From: an uncultured Kordiimonas sp.
Lineage (GTDB): Bacteria > Pseudomonadota > Alphaproteobacteria > Sphingomonadales > Kordiimonadaceae
NCBI GenBank assembly: GCA_947500295.1
Contig: CANMRM010000001.1
Location: forward strand, 434,001-498,000
Length of the DNA stretch: 64,000 nucleotides
Direction of reading: 5' to 3'
Part shown: positions 1 through 9,379 of the stretch, one piece after another
How the letters are laid out: each line of letters begins with the position of its first letter
How positions within the stretch are numbered: the stretch's first letter is position 1
Notes under the pieces: generated by a model
Seen by the model: the letters and a program-made list of their open reading frames with translations, nothing else
Told to the model about the DNA's origin: nothing
Database searches by the model: none
Made by a program: the position numbers and the translations under genes

Positions 1-360
1 AGCTGCGACGTCCTCGGGCAGGTCACGTGCTTCTGCGCCCAGCTGGCAACACAGGCAAACACTGTCGCCGTCTTTTAGTGCGGCTGCATAGGTGTCGAAC
101 AGCAACTGCAGCTTGGAAGCCATTGAACGCTGGTCCTTTGGGTCGCCGAGTGCGTCCATGATTCGCTCCCGGTACCGGGCAACTACGGCCTGACCCAGGT
201 CAGCTTTGGCAGGAAAGTGGTAGTGGACGCTGGCGCTTTTTACGCCAACAGCTGTTGCAAGATCACGGAAGCTGATCGCGTCGAAACCACCCTTGCGCAT
301 ATGGTTTTCCGCCACATCCAGTATTTGTGATGCCTTTGGCGAATAGCTGTTTTTGTTCAT
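1..360 (-). CDS. TetR-family transcriptional regulator (3' part outside window)
   Basis: The reverse strand opens with ATG at 360 and reads MNKNSYSPKASQILDVAE, followed by a typical TetR helix-turn-helix around residues 28-50 (ISFRDLATAVGVKSASVHYHF). The reading frame stays open to the window edge, so about 120 N-terminal residues are seen and the ligand-binding domain is cut off. It is divergent from the GST gene at 495. Two near-identical palindromes lie between them, so autoregulation and control of the GST-cupin pair is the natural inference. The inducer is unknown. Confidence 0.9.
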   Translation of the reverse strand, partial: MNKNSYSPKASQILDVAENHMRKGGFDAISFRDLATAVGVKSASVHYHFPAKADLGQAVVARYRERIMDALGDPKDQRSMASKLQLLFDTYAAALKDGDSVCLCCQLGAEARDLPEDVAA

Positions 361-388
361 TTCCAAACCTTCTGCGACCTCGGGTCGA

Positions 389-457
389 CTATCTATCGAA
401 AGATAGGTGTTGACAAGAGGAAATCGTTCTGCCAGTTGTCTACCTATCGATAGATAG
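389..457. promoter_or_regulatory. Paired palindromic operators between tetR and the GST gene
   Basis: Two 18-bp near-palindromes share the consensus CTATCTATCGATAGATAG. One is at 389-406 (CTATCT...AGATAG arms) and the other at 440-457 (central CTATCGATAG). They are 51 bp apart start to start, about five helical turns. Their position in the divergent promoter region and their symmetry fit TetR-family dimer sites. Binding is inferred, not shown. Confidence 0.75.
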
Positions 458-494
458 TATTTAACAACAGTTATTCAAGAACAAGGACTCAGAG

Positions 495-1121
495 ATGAAA
501 ATTTATGACATGAAAGGCCTCCCCAACCCGACTCGCGTTCGCTTGGCCCTTGCTGAAAAAGGCTTGCAGGACAGGGTGGAGTTCGTCCCGGTGAATATTA
601 TGGTAGGCGAGCACCGCACGCCGGAGTTCCTGAAGATAAACCCGTCGGCCGCCGTTCCCGTGCTCGAGCTGGAAGATGGCACGATACTGTCAGAATGCAG
701 CGCAATCACCGAATATTTGGACCATGTGGCAGGTGAGCCTGAGTTGACGGGGAAGGACGCAAGGGAGCGCGGCATCATCCATATGACCCAACGCAAGGTG
801 GAAGACGGTTTGCTCGATGCAGTTGGCAACTATTTCCACTATGCAACCGAAGGGCTTGGTCCTGACCTCGAAGAGTATCAGAACAAAGACTTTGGTGATC
901 GCCGTAAGGCCATTGCTCTGAAGACCATGGCCTGGATGGACGCGAGGCTCGCTGACAAGCCGTTTCTCACTGGCGATCGGTTGACAGTTGCGGACATCAC
1001 AGCGTTTGCTGGATTTGCATTTGCTGACTTTGCTGGCATTGAAACGCCGACGCATCTAAAAAATGTCGCAGCCTGGAAGACCCGGATGGGCGAACGCCCC
1101 AGTGTCGCTGCGCTCAACTGA
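495..1121 (+). CDS. Glutathione S-transferase family protein
   Basis: The 208-residue protein has an N-terminal thioredoxin-like GST domain (MKIYDMKGLPNPTRVRLALA) with the cis-Pro region PSAAVPVLEL and the glutathione-contacting ES-like segment (LSECSAITEYL). A helical C-terminal domain ends in FLTGDRLTVADITAFA, the usual N-capping box. It likely conjugates glutathione to electrophiles in the cytoplasm. It follows the TetR operator region and precedes a cupin gene by 65 nt, suggesting a small TetR-controlled detoxification unit. The substrate cannot be told from sequence. Confidence 0.9.
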   Translation: MKIYDMKGLPNPTRVRLALAEKGLQDRVEFVPVNIMVGEHRTPEFLKINPSAAVPVLELEDGTILSECSAITEYLDHVAGEPELTGKDARERGIIHMTQRKVEDGLLDAVGNYFHYATEGLGPDLEEYQNKDFGDRRKAIALKTMAWMDARLADKPFLTGDRLTVADITAFAGFAFADFAGIETPTHLKNVAAWKTRMGERPSVAALN

Positions 1122-1150
1122 GGAATTCGCAATGATTGCGCTAGGTTACT

Positions 1151-1170
1151 GGTGGGCCGTCGGGCCCACC
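1151..1170 (+). other. Strong intercistronic hairpin between GST and cupin genes
   Basis: GGTGGGCC (1151-1158) pairs perfectly with GGCCCACC (1163-1170) across a GTCG tetraloop. No U-tract follows; instead the cupin ribosome-binding site AAGGAGG comes 5 nt later. It is therefore more likely an mRNA processing or stability element, or a modulator of cupin translation, than a terminator. Confidence 0.6.
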
Positions 1171-1186
1171 CCCAAAGGAGGGTGAA

Positions 1187-1861
1187 ATGGAAATCAACGC
1201 TGACTTTGACGCTCGCGCTGTCGTACACAGCGAGCAATTGGAATGGGTCAACTCGCCAATGAAAGGCGTGAGCCGCCGCATGTTGGACCGCATCGGGGAT
1301 GAAGTCGCTCGGGCAACCACTATTGTTCGCTATGACCCCGGCAGTCATTTCTCGGCCCACACCCATACGGGCGGTGAGGAATTTGTTGTGCTTGAAGGTG
1401 TGTTCCAGGACGAGCACGGTGATTTTCCGGCAGGCAGTTATGTGCGCAACCCGCCGACATCCAGCCACACACCCCGTTCCGAACCCGGCGCGGAGATTTT
1501 TGTCAAGCTCTGGCAATTTGATATGGCTGATCGCACCCACGTCAACATCAGGATGGACGACGGTGAGTTTGTCGCCGCCGGTGACAGGAACGGCGTTGAG
1601 GTCAAGCCGCTGTATAGCGACAACCGCGAAAATGTCCGTCTCGAACGCTGGGCTGCCGGTGCCACAGTAACCATCGATACAGAAGGCGGTGCCGAGTTTC
1701 TTGTTCTTGACGGAAATTTTGTGGAATCGGGTGAAACCTTCTCAAAACATAGTTGGCTTCGAGTGCCCAAAGGCTACGACCTGTCAATTACCAGCGATGA
1801 CGGGGCCCTGGTCTGGATAAAAACCGGCCACCTCCGTTATGTGACCAAACCGACTGCATGA
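1187..1861 (+). CDS. Double-cupin protein of the ChrR anti-sigma type
   Basis: The 224-residue protein has a first cupin with the metal-binding pattern HFSAHTHTGGEEFVVLEG (His-x-His, Glu) and the second-motif region around residues 75-95. A second, degenerate cupin follows at residues 145-220 (GAEFLVLDGNF). It resembles the C-terminal cupin of ChrR-like proteins but lacks the N-terminal zinc anti-sigma domain, so a metal-dependent sensor or small-molecule enzyme is possible. A strong AAGGAGG lies just upstream. Co-transcription with the GST is likely. Confidence 0.8.
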   Translation: MEINADFDARAVVHSEQLEWVNSPMKGVSRRMLDRIGDEVARATTIVRYDPGSHFSAHTHTGGEEFVVLEGVFQDEHGDFPAGSYVRNPPTSSHTPRSEPGAEIFVKLWQFDMADRTHVNIRMDDGEFVAAGDRNGVEVKPLYSDNRENVRLERWAAGATVTIDTEGGAEFLVLDGNFVESGETFSKHSWLRVPKGYDLSITSDDGALVWIKTGHLRYVTKPTA

Positions 1862-1986
1862 AGTGTGGGCGGTGCGCGCACCTGCAGCTAACCGCTGGCT
1901 TCGCACCATTTGACGCACAAAGCCTTGTCCTTGAACGGGTGAACGGAAAAGCTGCAAATCAGGTACGGTGAGGTTGGTGTGTCGTC

Positions 1987-2883
1987 ATGATTGAATATAC
2001 CCAGTGGCAGCAAAAATCCCGAGAAATCCCTGACGAAGAACAAACGGGTTTTTATGATGCGCCTTTGCCGCATATCAACGTTTTCAGATATGAAACGGAT
2101 CAGTTTTCCCTGCCGGCACATCGCACCCACTTTTCCCTTAAATTCACATTGAAGGGTTGCGAGGACTATGTTTTTAACCGGCGGCGTGTCAGCTTGGAAT
2201 CGGGAGCAGCGTTATTTGCAAATGACGGTGAAGAACACGCCAGCAGCGTGCGTGAGCGGGCTCAATCGGTTTCGATCTTCATCCCGCAAGGCCAGGTCCA
2301 AAACGCGTTCGCCAGAGTGTCCGAGACCGTTCAATCTGCGCTGGAGGCGCCCGTTGAGGTTGCAGCAACGAGAGAGGTGCCACAGGTTGCTTTCCGTCCG
2401 TCCCTGACAACAACAAACTTTTTGCAACGCTATCTGGACGCATGCAGTTTAAACCCGGGTATAACAGACGATGAAATGCTAGCGGCATCGACTTTAACGT
2501 TGGTCGGGTATGCACTAAGCGACCTTTTCAAAGTTGCTCCGCCCTGGTCTCTAAAAAATATTGCTAAAGCAAGTGTGAGGGACGAGTTGATCTCTCGCGT
2601 TCACAGAGCGCGCAGTTTCATTGATGATAGTGCTGGCAAGGCTTACGACCTTGATGAACTGGCGACAGTTGCCTGCTTGTCTAAATATCACCTGATTCGC
2701 AATTTTTCGGAGATCGTCGGCGAAACACCCGGCGCTTATGCACGTCGATGCCGGCTGGAAAGAGCCCGACAGGCTATTGAACATGGTAGTGACTGGTCTT
2801 GTGTCGCCCGGGAAGCCGGTTATGCAAGTGTGCGCCGGTTCCGCGACGCCTATTACAAACAGTTTGGTGGCGTCGGGATTTAG
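1987..2883 (+). CDS. AraC-family transcriptional regulator
   Basis: The 298-residue protein has an N-terminal cupin-like sensing region and a C-terminal pair of helix-turn-helix motifs (DELATVACLSKYHLIRNFSE, then the second around REAGYASVRRFRDAYYKQFG). The DNA-binding domain is typical of AraC/XylS activators. It stands alone after the cupin gene. A 74-nt gap separates it from the exported protein gene at 2958, which could be its target. The ligand is unknown. Confidence 0.9.
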   Translation: MIEYTQWQQKSREIPDEEQTGFYDAPLPHINVFRYETDQFSLPAHRTHFSLKFTLKGCEDYVFNRRRVSLESGAALFANDGEEHASSVRERAQSVSIFIPQGQVQNAFARVSETVQSALEAPVEVAATREVPQVAFRPSLTTTNFLQRYLDACSLNPGITDDEMLAASTLTLVGYALSDLFKVAPPWSLKNIAKASVRDELISRVHRARSFIDDSAGKAYDLDELATVACLSKYHLIRNFSEIVGETPGAYARRCRLERARQAIEHGSDWSCVAREAGYASVRRFRDAYYKQFGGVGI

Positions 2884-2957
2884 ACAAAATTCGCAATTTT
2901 TGTCCGGTATATACCGCTAGCATTGATGCAGTGAAAACTGCTGAAGGACCAATTCCC

Positions 2958-3674
2958 ATGATGCTTCCGGGTCGCCGTACTGTTTCTGTATTTCTAATGC
3001 CAATGGCCGTTTTAGCTGCCCCTTATGCTGTTCAGGCAGACATGCAGGGCGATGAAGCTGCCATCGGGCTGGCACACAAGATGATTGAAGCGATGGGAGG
3101 CCACAAAGTTTGGTCAGACGCCGTCTGGATGCATGTGAAGGAACGCTCGTTTGCGCCCAACCAGCCGAAAGCTCTGGCGCATGAGGCCTGGAGGGGCTTG
3201 CAGGTAAAGCAGGCACGATACTCCACCAAAAACGACGATGTGTCTTATGAGCAAGCCTGGAACGAGGATGCAGGCTGGCGAGTTTTAAATGGGGACTATC
3301 TGCCGTTTGATGAGGAACGCCACGGTCAGGAAACGGATTTCTGGCACCGGGAGATTTACACCATGTATCACCGGTTTGCCGTCGGCGACGCGGACCTGCG
3401 TCTTACGTCAACAGGGGACCGGGCATTTCGTGTTGAGCACGCTGAAACCGGTGACCCGCTTGGCACTTTCAGTATAAGTGCAGAAGGGGGTGTGCTGGTT
3501 TGGAGTTCGGGCAGCACGGACGATGATGTCACCTATGTCTACGGTCCGCTCAAGTCCTTTGGGGAGATAAGTCTGCCGGCGTGGGGCGCGCAAACCAATG
3601 GTGGCTGGCGGTTTAATTATCTGGAGGCGACGCTGCACGATAGCCCGATGTCCGAGGAGACCGTGACGCCCTGA
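2958..3674 (+). CDS. Exported hypothetical protein
   Basis: I chose the ATG at 2958, with GAAGGA upstream, because it gives a clear Sec signal peptide (hydrophobic stretch VFLMPMAVLAAP, cleavage near VQA-DM). The mature part is about 210 residues and rich in Trp and Asp, with repeated beta-strand-like segments. This loosely recalls LolA-like periplasmic beta-sheet folds, but I do not recognise a family with confidence. It follows the AraC regulator on the same strand. Confidence 0.75.
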   Translation: MMLPGRRTVSVFLMPMAVLAAPYAVQADMQGDEAAIGLAHKMIEAMGGHKVWSDAVWMHVKERSFAPNQPKALAHEAWRGLQVKQARYSTKNDDVSYEQAWNEDAGWRVLNGDYLPFDEERHGQETDFWHREIYTMYHRFAVGDADLRLTSTGDRAFRVEHAETGDPLGTFSISAEGGVLVWSSGSTDDDVTYVYGPLKSFGEISLPAWGAQTNGGWRFNYLEATLHDSPMSEETVTP

Positions 3675-3751
3675 AAATCTACAGATTTAAGAGAGGTGGA
3701 GGGTCAGTTCTGGCATCATGCGGCCCGGAATGGACCTGACATGCGTTTCCA

Positions 3752-4150
3752 TTAGCGCAATTCTTTCCGGATCACGAGTTTGAGGCCGGACCACACGTCA
3801 TCGACGGCACATACTTTCACGTCCACGAGCCCCATGGGCAGCGCCACCTCACGCACCACATTCTCATTCATGGTCGTTGGTACCTTCGACGCCTTTTTGG
3901 GCCAGGAAATCCAGATCATGCCGTCGCGGTTCATGGCCTGCATCAAGGCTGGCAGCTCTGTTTCGAAGTCTGATCGCTCAACATAAAACGCATGGGTGAA
4001 ATTTGCGTCGTCTTCCACGGTGCAAACAGTATCGGGCAATTGCCCCAGCAGCGTTCCATAATGGTCGGGTGCGTGTTCCAGGCGAATATGCATGCCGTCC
4101 TTGATGCCCAGCTTTTTGATGAGCGGCGTGCCTGAATATCCTGCGGTCAA
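3752..4150 (-). CDS. DUF3052-family protein
   Basis: The 132-residue protein begins TAGYSGTPLIKKLGIKDG, a signature of the DUF3052 family, and has a conserved centre MIWISWPKKAS. The biochemical role of this family is not established. Its start codon overlaps the stop of the upstream LysR gene by 4 nt (ATGA), so the two are translationally coupled. Confidence 0.85.
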   Translation of the reverse strand: MTAGYSGTPLIKKLGIKDGMHIRLEHAPDHYGTLLGQLPDTVCTVEDDANFTHAFYVERSDFETELPALMQAMNRDGMIWISWPKKASKVPTTMNENVVREVALPMGLVDVKVCAVDDVWSGLKLVIRKELR

Positions 4151-5043
4151 TGCATTTCCTCCGATAAATAGTCCGCCAGAAAGTCATAGACGAGGCGAAT
4201 CCGGCGGCTGGTATGAAGTTCCCTGTGCGCTGTCAGCCATATGGGGAAAAGCATGGGGTCCCTGTTCGGCAGGAGGCGCTCCATCCCCGCAGCATTTTCT
4301 CCCACTTTGTTTGACATAATGATGATGCCAAGACCCGCTCGCGCCATTTCCCATGCAACCAGACCACTTTCTGATGAAACGCGAAAGTTGTCCGCGCTGA
4401 GCGACAGCCCCATCTGGTTCAGCGTTTCGACGAGCCGGACATTGTCACCAAATCCAATAAAACTGTGGCGGGTTAGGTCGCTCTCGCATTCTGGTCTTCC
4501 GTGCTTTTCCAGATAATCGTGCGACGCATAAAAAGTGCCGGCTCCGTTGCCGATAAGCCTGGCAATCAAGTCAGGTTCTTCAGGACGAATGTGCCGAATG
4601 GCGATGTCTGCTTCCCGCAGTTGCAGGTTGCGAATGTCATTTGCGGCGACGATATCGATTTCGAGCAAAGGCGCTTGCTCGCGCAGGCGCTTTATGGCGT
4701 CAGGAAGAACGTAGGCCGACATGACATCTGACGCCGTTATGCACACACGGCCTTCGACTGTCTGAGACTGCCCGGAAGCGGCCAGTGATATTCGTCCGGC
4801 CGCGTCGCACATGGCGCGCACATGGTCAAGGAGCTCAAGTCCGGATTGCGTGAGCACAAGAGACTTTCCAACACGCTCGAACAGCAGTACCCCCAATTTT
4901 TCTTCCAGCGCTGCAACCTGTCTGCCAAGGGTCGGCTGGGTGAGGCCCAGTTCTCTTGCGGCAGCTGAAAGCGACCCTTCCTCAACAGTTGCAAGAAAGG
5001 CCCGCGCCTGATTCCAGTCAAAAGATACCAAAGCCCAATTCAT
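4147..5043 (-). CDS. LysR-family transcriptional regulator
   Basis: The 298-residue protein has an N-terminal winged helix-turn-helix (residues 8-65, ending in LFERVGKSLVLTQSG) followed by a periplasmic-binding-protein-like effector domain. It is divergent from the methyltransferase gene at 5128, with only 84 nt between the start codons. This is the classic LysR arrangement for controlling the neighbouring gene. The DUF3052 gene is coupled downstream. Confidence 0.92.
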   Translation of the reverse strand: MNWALVSFDWNQARAFLATVEEGSLSAAARELGLTQPTLGRQVAALEEKLGVLLFERVGKSLVLTQSGLELLDHVRAMCDAAGRISLAASGQSQTVEGRVCITASDVMSAYVLPDAIKRLREQAPLLEIDIVAANDIRNLQLREADIAIRHIRPEEPDLIARLIGNGAGTFYASHDYLEKHGRPECESDLTRHSFIGFGDNVRLVETLNQMGLSLSADNFRVSSESGLVAWEMARAGLGIIIMSNKVGENAAGMERLLPNRDPMLFPIWLTAHRELHTSRRIRLVYDFLADYLSEEMH

Positions 5044-5127
5044 GCATTTTTGTATATCACATGATGATATTTAGACAATTTATATTGAGTATATGTTTAT
5101 ATATCTGAACAACAAAGGAGAATAACA
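5044..5127. promoter_or_regulatory. AT-rich divergent promoter between lysR and the methyltransferase gene
   Basis: The 84-bp spacer is far more AT-rich than its surroundings (for example TATATTGAGTATATGTTTAT near 5083-5102). It ends with AAAGGAG upstream of the ATG at 5128. LysR boxes (T-N11-A) and two opposing promoters would fit here, but I cannot assign exact boxes. Confidence 0.5.
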
Positions 5128-5766
5128 ATGCAAAACGCGGCAGCTTTCTGGGATAAAATATCCGAAAAATATGCGAAAACCCCCATTTCCAATGAAGAGG
5201 CATACCAGCTCACTCTCAACAAAACCCGAGGATATCTCAAGCAAGATGATTTAGTGCTCGAAGTGGGCTGCGGCACGGGGTCAACGGCTCTATTGCTGGC
5301 CGGCAATGTCAGGCAAATTGTGGCGAGCGACTATTCGGACATGATGCTCGATGTCGGTAGGCGCAATGCTCAGGCACAAAACATTACAAACGTGAAGTTT
5401 GTACAGGCTGACGTATGCGACGCTGTTTTGGGCGAAGAACCCTATGATGCTGTGCTGGCGCACAATATGTTGCATCTTCTGGAAGATATACCGGCGGCCA
5501 TCCACGCGATCCACGACCGTTTGAAACCCGGTGGTTTTTTTATCTCGAAGACTGTGTGTCAGTTCGGCGCAGGCGCACCGCTTAAATGGCGCCTGATGAA
5601 ACTCATTCTGCCGCTGATGCAGATGATTGGCAAAGCACCCTATGTGAATTTCATGACTGTGCAGGAGTTGGAGGCCCTGATAACAGGAGGTGGTTTCAAG
5701 ATCATCGAAAGCGGCAACTATCCCAAAACGCATATCAGCAGGTACGTCGTCGCGCAAAAGCTCTAG
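5128..5766 (+). CDS. Class I SAM-dependent methyltransferase
   Basis: The 212-residue protein has SAM motif I VLEVGCGTGSTAL at residues 42-54, an acidic motif II region, motif post-I LDVGRRNAQ, and motif IV YDAVLAHNMLHLLED. It is a UbiE/Methyltransf_11-type fold. The substrate is unknown. The AAAGGAG ribosome-binding site supports the ATG. The divergent LysR is the likely regulator. Confidence 0.9.
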   Translation: MQNAAAFWDKISEKYAKTPISNEEAYQLTLNKTRGYLKQDDLVLEVGCGTGSTALLLAGNVRQIVASDYSDMMLDVGRRNAQAQNITNVKFVQADVCDAVLGEEPYDAVLAHNMLHLLEDIPAAIHAIHDRLKPGGFFISKTVCQFGAGAPLKWRLMKLILPLMQMIGKAPYVNFMTVQELEALITGGGFKIIESGNYPKTHISRYVVAQKL

Positions 5767-5891
5767 GACAGCTTTCCCTATAGTGAAGCGATTTGCCCTG
5801 CCTGGATGTCGGGTCATTGTCGCTCGAATTTTGACATGCCGGTTGTCACGGGCAGGCGAATCGCCTTTACTGCCTGCAGGGGAGAACTGTC

Positions 5892-7460
5892 ATGTCTTTT
5901 TCAAGCTTCAAACATCTGGTGAGGATCACCTTTTTGGTCGCGTTGTTGGTGCCAGTGCGTGCAGCAATTGCCGAGGACAAGAAGGTAACATTGCTGTTTA
6001 CCAATGATGTGGAAAGTGCCTATGACCCAATCCCGGCGTTCTGGCTAGACGGTCTGAACCGAATTGGCGGCCTTGCCGAGATGACGACCTTGATCAATGA
6101 GATCAGGGCGTCCAATCCGCGCACGTTTTTGTTTGATTCCGGCGATATCTTCACGGGCGCGCTGGCCAAGGAAACACAGGGTGCGCTGGCCTTCGATCTG
6201 ATGGCCCTGATGGGTTACGACGCGCTCGCGATCGGTAACCATGAATTTGAATATGGTGTAGAGGTGTTCGGGTGGCAGAAAAATCGCGCGCCTTTCCCGG
6301 TTTTGGGTGCGAATTTCTTTTACAAGGACACGGACCATCCCTTTGCACAGGCCCACACGATCATCGAACGTGACGGTGTGCGCATCGGTGTTGTCGGCAT
6401 CATGGGCCGAGATGCGGTATCGGCGATCATTCCTGCTTTCATTGCTCCCCTTGATGTGACCGAGGAAGCCGCGGCGGTTCAGAAGTCGGTGGACGCGATC
6501 CGGGATGAGGTCGACCTTGTAGTCTTGCTCACGCACATGGGCAAAACCGCGCCGATGCAGACCGACGCGGAAACCGACCCAATGACGCAGCGCGACATTG
6601 ACGCGGATATTGCGCTCGCGGGCGCGGTCACCGGGGTTGATGTGCTTTTTGGTGGTCATGCAGATGCAGGCACGCCAGAGCCGGTTGTCCACCCCGAGAC
6701 CGGCACGCTGATCATGCAAACGTACGGGCAGGCCACTCACCTAGGCTTCCTGGAGCTGATCCTTGACGACGAGACCGGACGCATCATGGGGTACGACGGC
6801 AAGCTCATTCCCGTGGATGCTGACCGCTATGTCCCTGATCCTGTTGTCCGTGCGCGAATCGAAGCGGCGCGCGCTGCAGCGCCCCAGCTTTTCGAGGTCA
6901 TCGGCGCGTCCGACAGCTACATGAACCGCAAATATGTGCGCGAATCCACACTCGGTAACCTGTTTGCAGACATCTTTCGGGAAGCCGGCGGCACCGACAT
7001 CGCCTTCATTCACCCGGGTAGTCTCAGGAAGGACCTGCCAGCTGGCGACATCCGGCGGGTGGATGTTCTGGATGTGTATCCCTTCATTGATCATGTGCTG
7101 ACCATGACGTTGAATGGGCGGCAGATCAGGGACCTGATCGAACAGTCGCTGACGTTTGAGCGCGGCTTGCTGGAAATTTCGGGCTTCGAGGTCACCTATG
7201 ACCTCTCGAGGCCAGAGTACCAGCGGGTTCTTACACTGACACGGGGTGGCGTGCCGATTGAGCCGACCGACACCTTCACGGCAGGCGCACCCACCATTAT
7301 TGCGAACGGCGCGGATCTTTTCACCACGTTTACCGAGGTGGAAAAAACCGGAAATGCCGGCCTGATTTCGGAAATCCTTCTGGGCTATTTCTCAGGCCGC
7401 GATCTGGTGACGGCACCACCTCTTGGTCGGCAGCGGGATTTGACGCCAGAGGCGCACTAA
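5892..7460 (+). CDS. Secreted 5'-nucleotidase/metallophosphoesterase
   Basis: The 522-residue protein has an N-terminal signal peptide (VRITFLVALLVPVRAAIA) and a calcineurin-like domain with the metal-binding segments FTNDVESAYD, DSGDIFTG, GNHEFEYG, LLTHMGK and GGHAD. A 5'-nucleotidase C-terminal domain follows (ESTLGNLFADIFRE...DVYPFIDHVLTMTLNG). It is likely a periplasmic enzyme releasing phosphate from nucleotides or related esters. The segment FTNDVES replaces the usual FTxDxHG/Q, so the first metal site is slightly atypical. Confidence 0.9.
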   Translation: MSFSSFKHLVRITFLVALLVPVRAAIAEDKKVTLLFTNDVESAYDPIPAFWLDGLNRIGGLAEMTTLINEIRASNPRTFLFDSGDIFTGALAKETQGALAFDLMALMGYDALAIGNHEFEYGVEVFGWQKNRAPFPVLGANFFYKDTDHPFAQAHTIIERDGVRIGVVGIMGRDAVSAIIPAFIAPLDVTEEAAAVQKSVDAIRDEVDLVVLLTHMGKTAPMQTDAETDPMTQRDIDADIALAGAVTGVDVLFGGHADAGTPEPVVHPETGTLIMQTYGQATHLGFLELILDDETGRIMGYDGKLIPVDADRYVPDPVVRARIEAARAAAPQLFEVIGASDSYMNRKYVRESTLGNLFADIFREAGGTDIAFIHPGSLRKDLPAGDIRRVDVLDVYPFIDHVLTMTLNGRQIRDLIEQSLTFERGLLEISGFEVTYDLSRPEYQRVLTLTRGGVPIEPTDTFTAGAPTIIANGADLFTTFTEVEKTGNAGLISEILLGYFSGRDLVTAPPLGRQRDLTPEAH

Positions 7461-7592
7461 AAAACCCGCTGAATCTGCTTGCAAAGCGCAGAAAACGGCA
7501 CTATACACCCCCATTCGTCGAATGATCCGGCTCACATAGGGCTGCCGAGGTTGTTCAAACTGATCACTCTTTACGCAATGTGAGGACAGAAA

Positions 7593-7790
7593 ATGCCCAA
7601 GATGAAGACTAAGTCGAGCGTCAAAAAACGCTTCAAGCTCACGGCCTCTGGTAAGGTCCGTTCTGCTCAAGCCGGCAAACAGCACGGCATGATCAAGCGC
7701 ACCAACAAGCAAATCCGCAACCAGCGTGGCACAACCATCCTTTGTGATGCAGATGCTACCATCATCAAGAAGTTCATGCCCTACGGCTAA
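7593..7790 (+). CDS. rpmI: 50S ribosomal protein L35
   Basis: The 65-residue basic protein [20 protein letters not shown] has the full length and sequence of bacterial L35. GAGGACAGAAA precedes the ATG. It lies 32 nt upstream of rplT in the conserved rpmI-rplT-pheST order. infC is not next to it in this window. A 132-nt leader separates it from the nucleotidase gene and may carry the promoter and autoregulatory mRNA structure. Confidence 0.98.
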   Translation: MPKMKTKSSVKKRFKLTASGKVRSAQAGKQHGMIKRTNKQIRNQRGTTILCDADATIIKKFMPYG

Positions 7791-7822
7791 CGCCCGGGCC
7801 CTTCAGGTTTAGGAGAAATACC

Positions 7823-8182
7823 ATGGCACGTGTAAAACGCGGTGTAACATCGCACGCTCGTCACAAGAAGGTCCTTGAGGAAGCCAAAGGCTACCGGGGC
7901 CGTCGCAAGAATACAATCAAGGTTGCTCGTCAGGCTGTCGAGAAAGCCGGTCAGTACGCATACCGCGACCGTAAGGCGCGCAAGCGTAACTTCCGCGCTT
8001 TGTGGATCCAGCGTATCAACGCTGGTAGCCGTCAGTTCGGTTTGCCATATGGCCAGTTTATGCACGGTCTGAAACTCGCAGGCGTCGAGCTGGACCGCAA
8101 AGTACTGAGCGACCTCGCAGTACGCGAACCAGCTGCTTTTGAAGCGCTTGTGGATCAGGCTAAGGCTGCCCTTGCTAACTAA
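7823..8182 (+). CDS. rplT: 50S ribosomal protein L20
   Basis: The 119-residue protein has the canonical L20 start [18 protein letters not shown] and the conserved [14 protein letters not shown] motif. In many bacteria L20 binds 23S rRNA early in assembly and represses its own operon. It has an AGGAGAAA ribosome-binding site. It is followed by a hairpin with a U-rich tail before pheS. Confidence 0.98.
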   Translation: MARVKRGVTSHARHKKVLEEAKGYRGRRKNTIKVARQAVEKAGQYAYRDRKARKRNFRALWIQRINAGSRQFGLPYGQFMHGLKLAGVELDRKVLSDLAVREPAAFEALVDQAKAALAN

Positions 8183-8218
8183 AGCTGGTGCGCGCAAGCG
8201 ACCAAGTGAATACTGAAA

Positions 8219-8256
8219 GGGGGCCTGGCCTGGCGGCTGGGCTCCCTTATTTTATT
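8219..8256 (+). terminator. Hairpin with U-rich tail between rplT and pheS
   Basis: GGGGGCC (8219-8225) pairs with GGCTCCC (8240-8246), with one G-U pair, and is followed by TTATTTTATT. It looks like an intrinsic terminator or partial attenuator that separates ribosomal-protein expression from pheST. No Phe-rich leader peptide was identified with confidence. Confidence 0.65.
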
Positions 8257-8299
8257 GTTCTTCAGAATAATTGAGTGTGAACAGGGTTCGGATACGGGA

Positions 8300-9379
8300 A
8301 TGCAGGAACAGATTGCATCATTGAAGGCAGAGATCAGCGCGCAAATTGCCGCTGCTGACAGCATCAACGCGCTTGAAGATGTGCGCGTGGCGGCGCTCGG
8401 TAAAAAAGGCAGCGTCTCGACGCTGATGAAAGGCCTAGGCGGCATGAGCCCGGATGAGCGCAAGGTCATGGGCCCCGCGCTTAATGGTCTGAAGACCGAA
8501 GTTGCAGACGAGCTTGCAGCCCGCAAAGGTGTGCTCGAGGCTGCCGAGCTTGAAGCGCGGCTCGAGGAAGAGCGCGTGGACGTGACCCTGCCGGTATACG
8601 AGCATGCGTCTGGCAGCATTCACCCAAACAGCCAGGTGATGGATGAAATCGCCGAGATTTTTGCAAACCTGGGCTTTGACGTGGCGGAAGGCCCCGACAT
8701 TGAGAGCGACTTCAATAATTTCACAGCGCTCAATATCCCTGAAGAGCATCCTGCCCGGCAGGACCATGACACATTTTACCTGAAGCCTGACGCAGAGGGG
8801 AATCGCAAGGTCCTGCGCACGCACACCAGCCCTGTACAAATCAGGACAATGCTCTCCAAGGAGCCACCCATTCGCATCATTGCGCCCGGGCGCACCTATC
8901 GTTCCGATTCGGATGCGACGCACACGCCGATGTTCCATCAGGTCGAAGGTCTGGTGATAGACAAGGATACGCACTTGGGGCACCTGAAGGGTACGCTTGA
9001 AGCTTTCCTCAAGGCATTCTTTGAAGTTGATGCCGTTACGCTCCGGCTGCGCCCGAGCTACTTCCCGTTCACCGAACCTTCGATGGAAGTTGACGTGCAA
9101 TGCAGTTTCGAAGGCGGTGCCGTAAAAATCGGCGATGGCAATGACTGGCTGGAAATTCTCGGGTCCGGCATGGTTAACCCGCGGGTTCTGGAAAACTGCA
9201 ATCTGGACCCGACGGTTTATCAGGGATTTGCGTTTGGCTGCGGCATCGACCGTCTGGCCATGCTGAAATATGGCATGAACGACTTGCGCGCCTTCTTCGA
9301 TGGGGACCTTCGCTGGCTCCGACACTATGGATTCCGCGCACTTGATCTTCCGACACTGGCAGGAGGGCTCAGCCGATGA
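8300..9379 (+). CDS. pheS: Phenylalanine-tRNA ligase alpha subunit
   Basis: Starting at ATG 8300 gives 359 residues: an N-terminal coiled-coil arm for tRNA binding, then the class II synthetase core. Motif 2 lies around [20 protein letters not shown], and motif 3 at [17 protein letters not shown]. An upstream in-frame start at 8255 would overlap the hairpin tail and add residues not typical of PheS. The stop overlaps the pheT start by 4 nt. Confidence 0.97.
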   Translation: MQEQIASLKAEISAQIAAADSINALEDVRVAALGKKGSVSTLMKGLGGMSPDERKVMGPALNGLKTEVADELAARKGVLEAAELEARLEEERVDVTLPVYEHASGSIHPNSQVMDEIAEIFANLGFDVAEGPDIESDFNNFTALNIPEEHPARQDHDTFYLKPDAEGNRKVLRTHTSPVQIRTMLSKEPPIRIIAPGRTYRSDSDATHTPMFHQVEGLVIDKDTHLGHLKGTLEAFLKAFFEVDAVTLRLRPSYFPFTEPSMEVDVQCSFEGGAVKIGDGNDWLEILGSGMVNPRVLENCNLDPTVYQGFAFGCGIDRLAMLKYGMNDLRAFFDGDLRWLRHYGFRALDLPTLAGGLSR

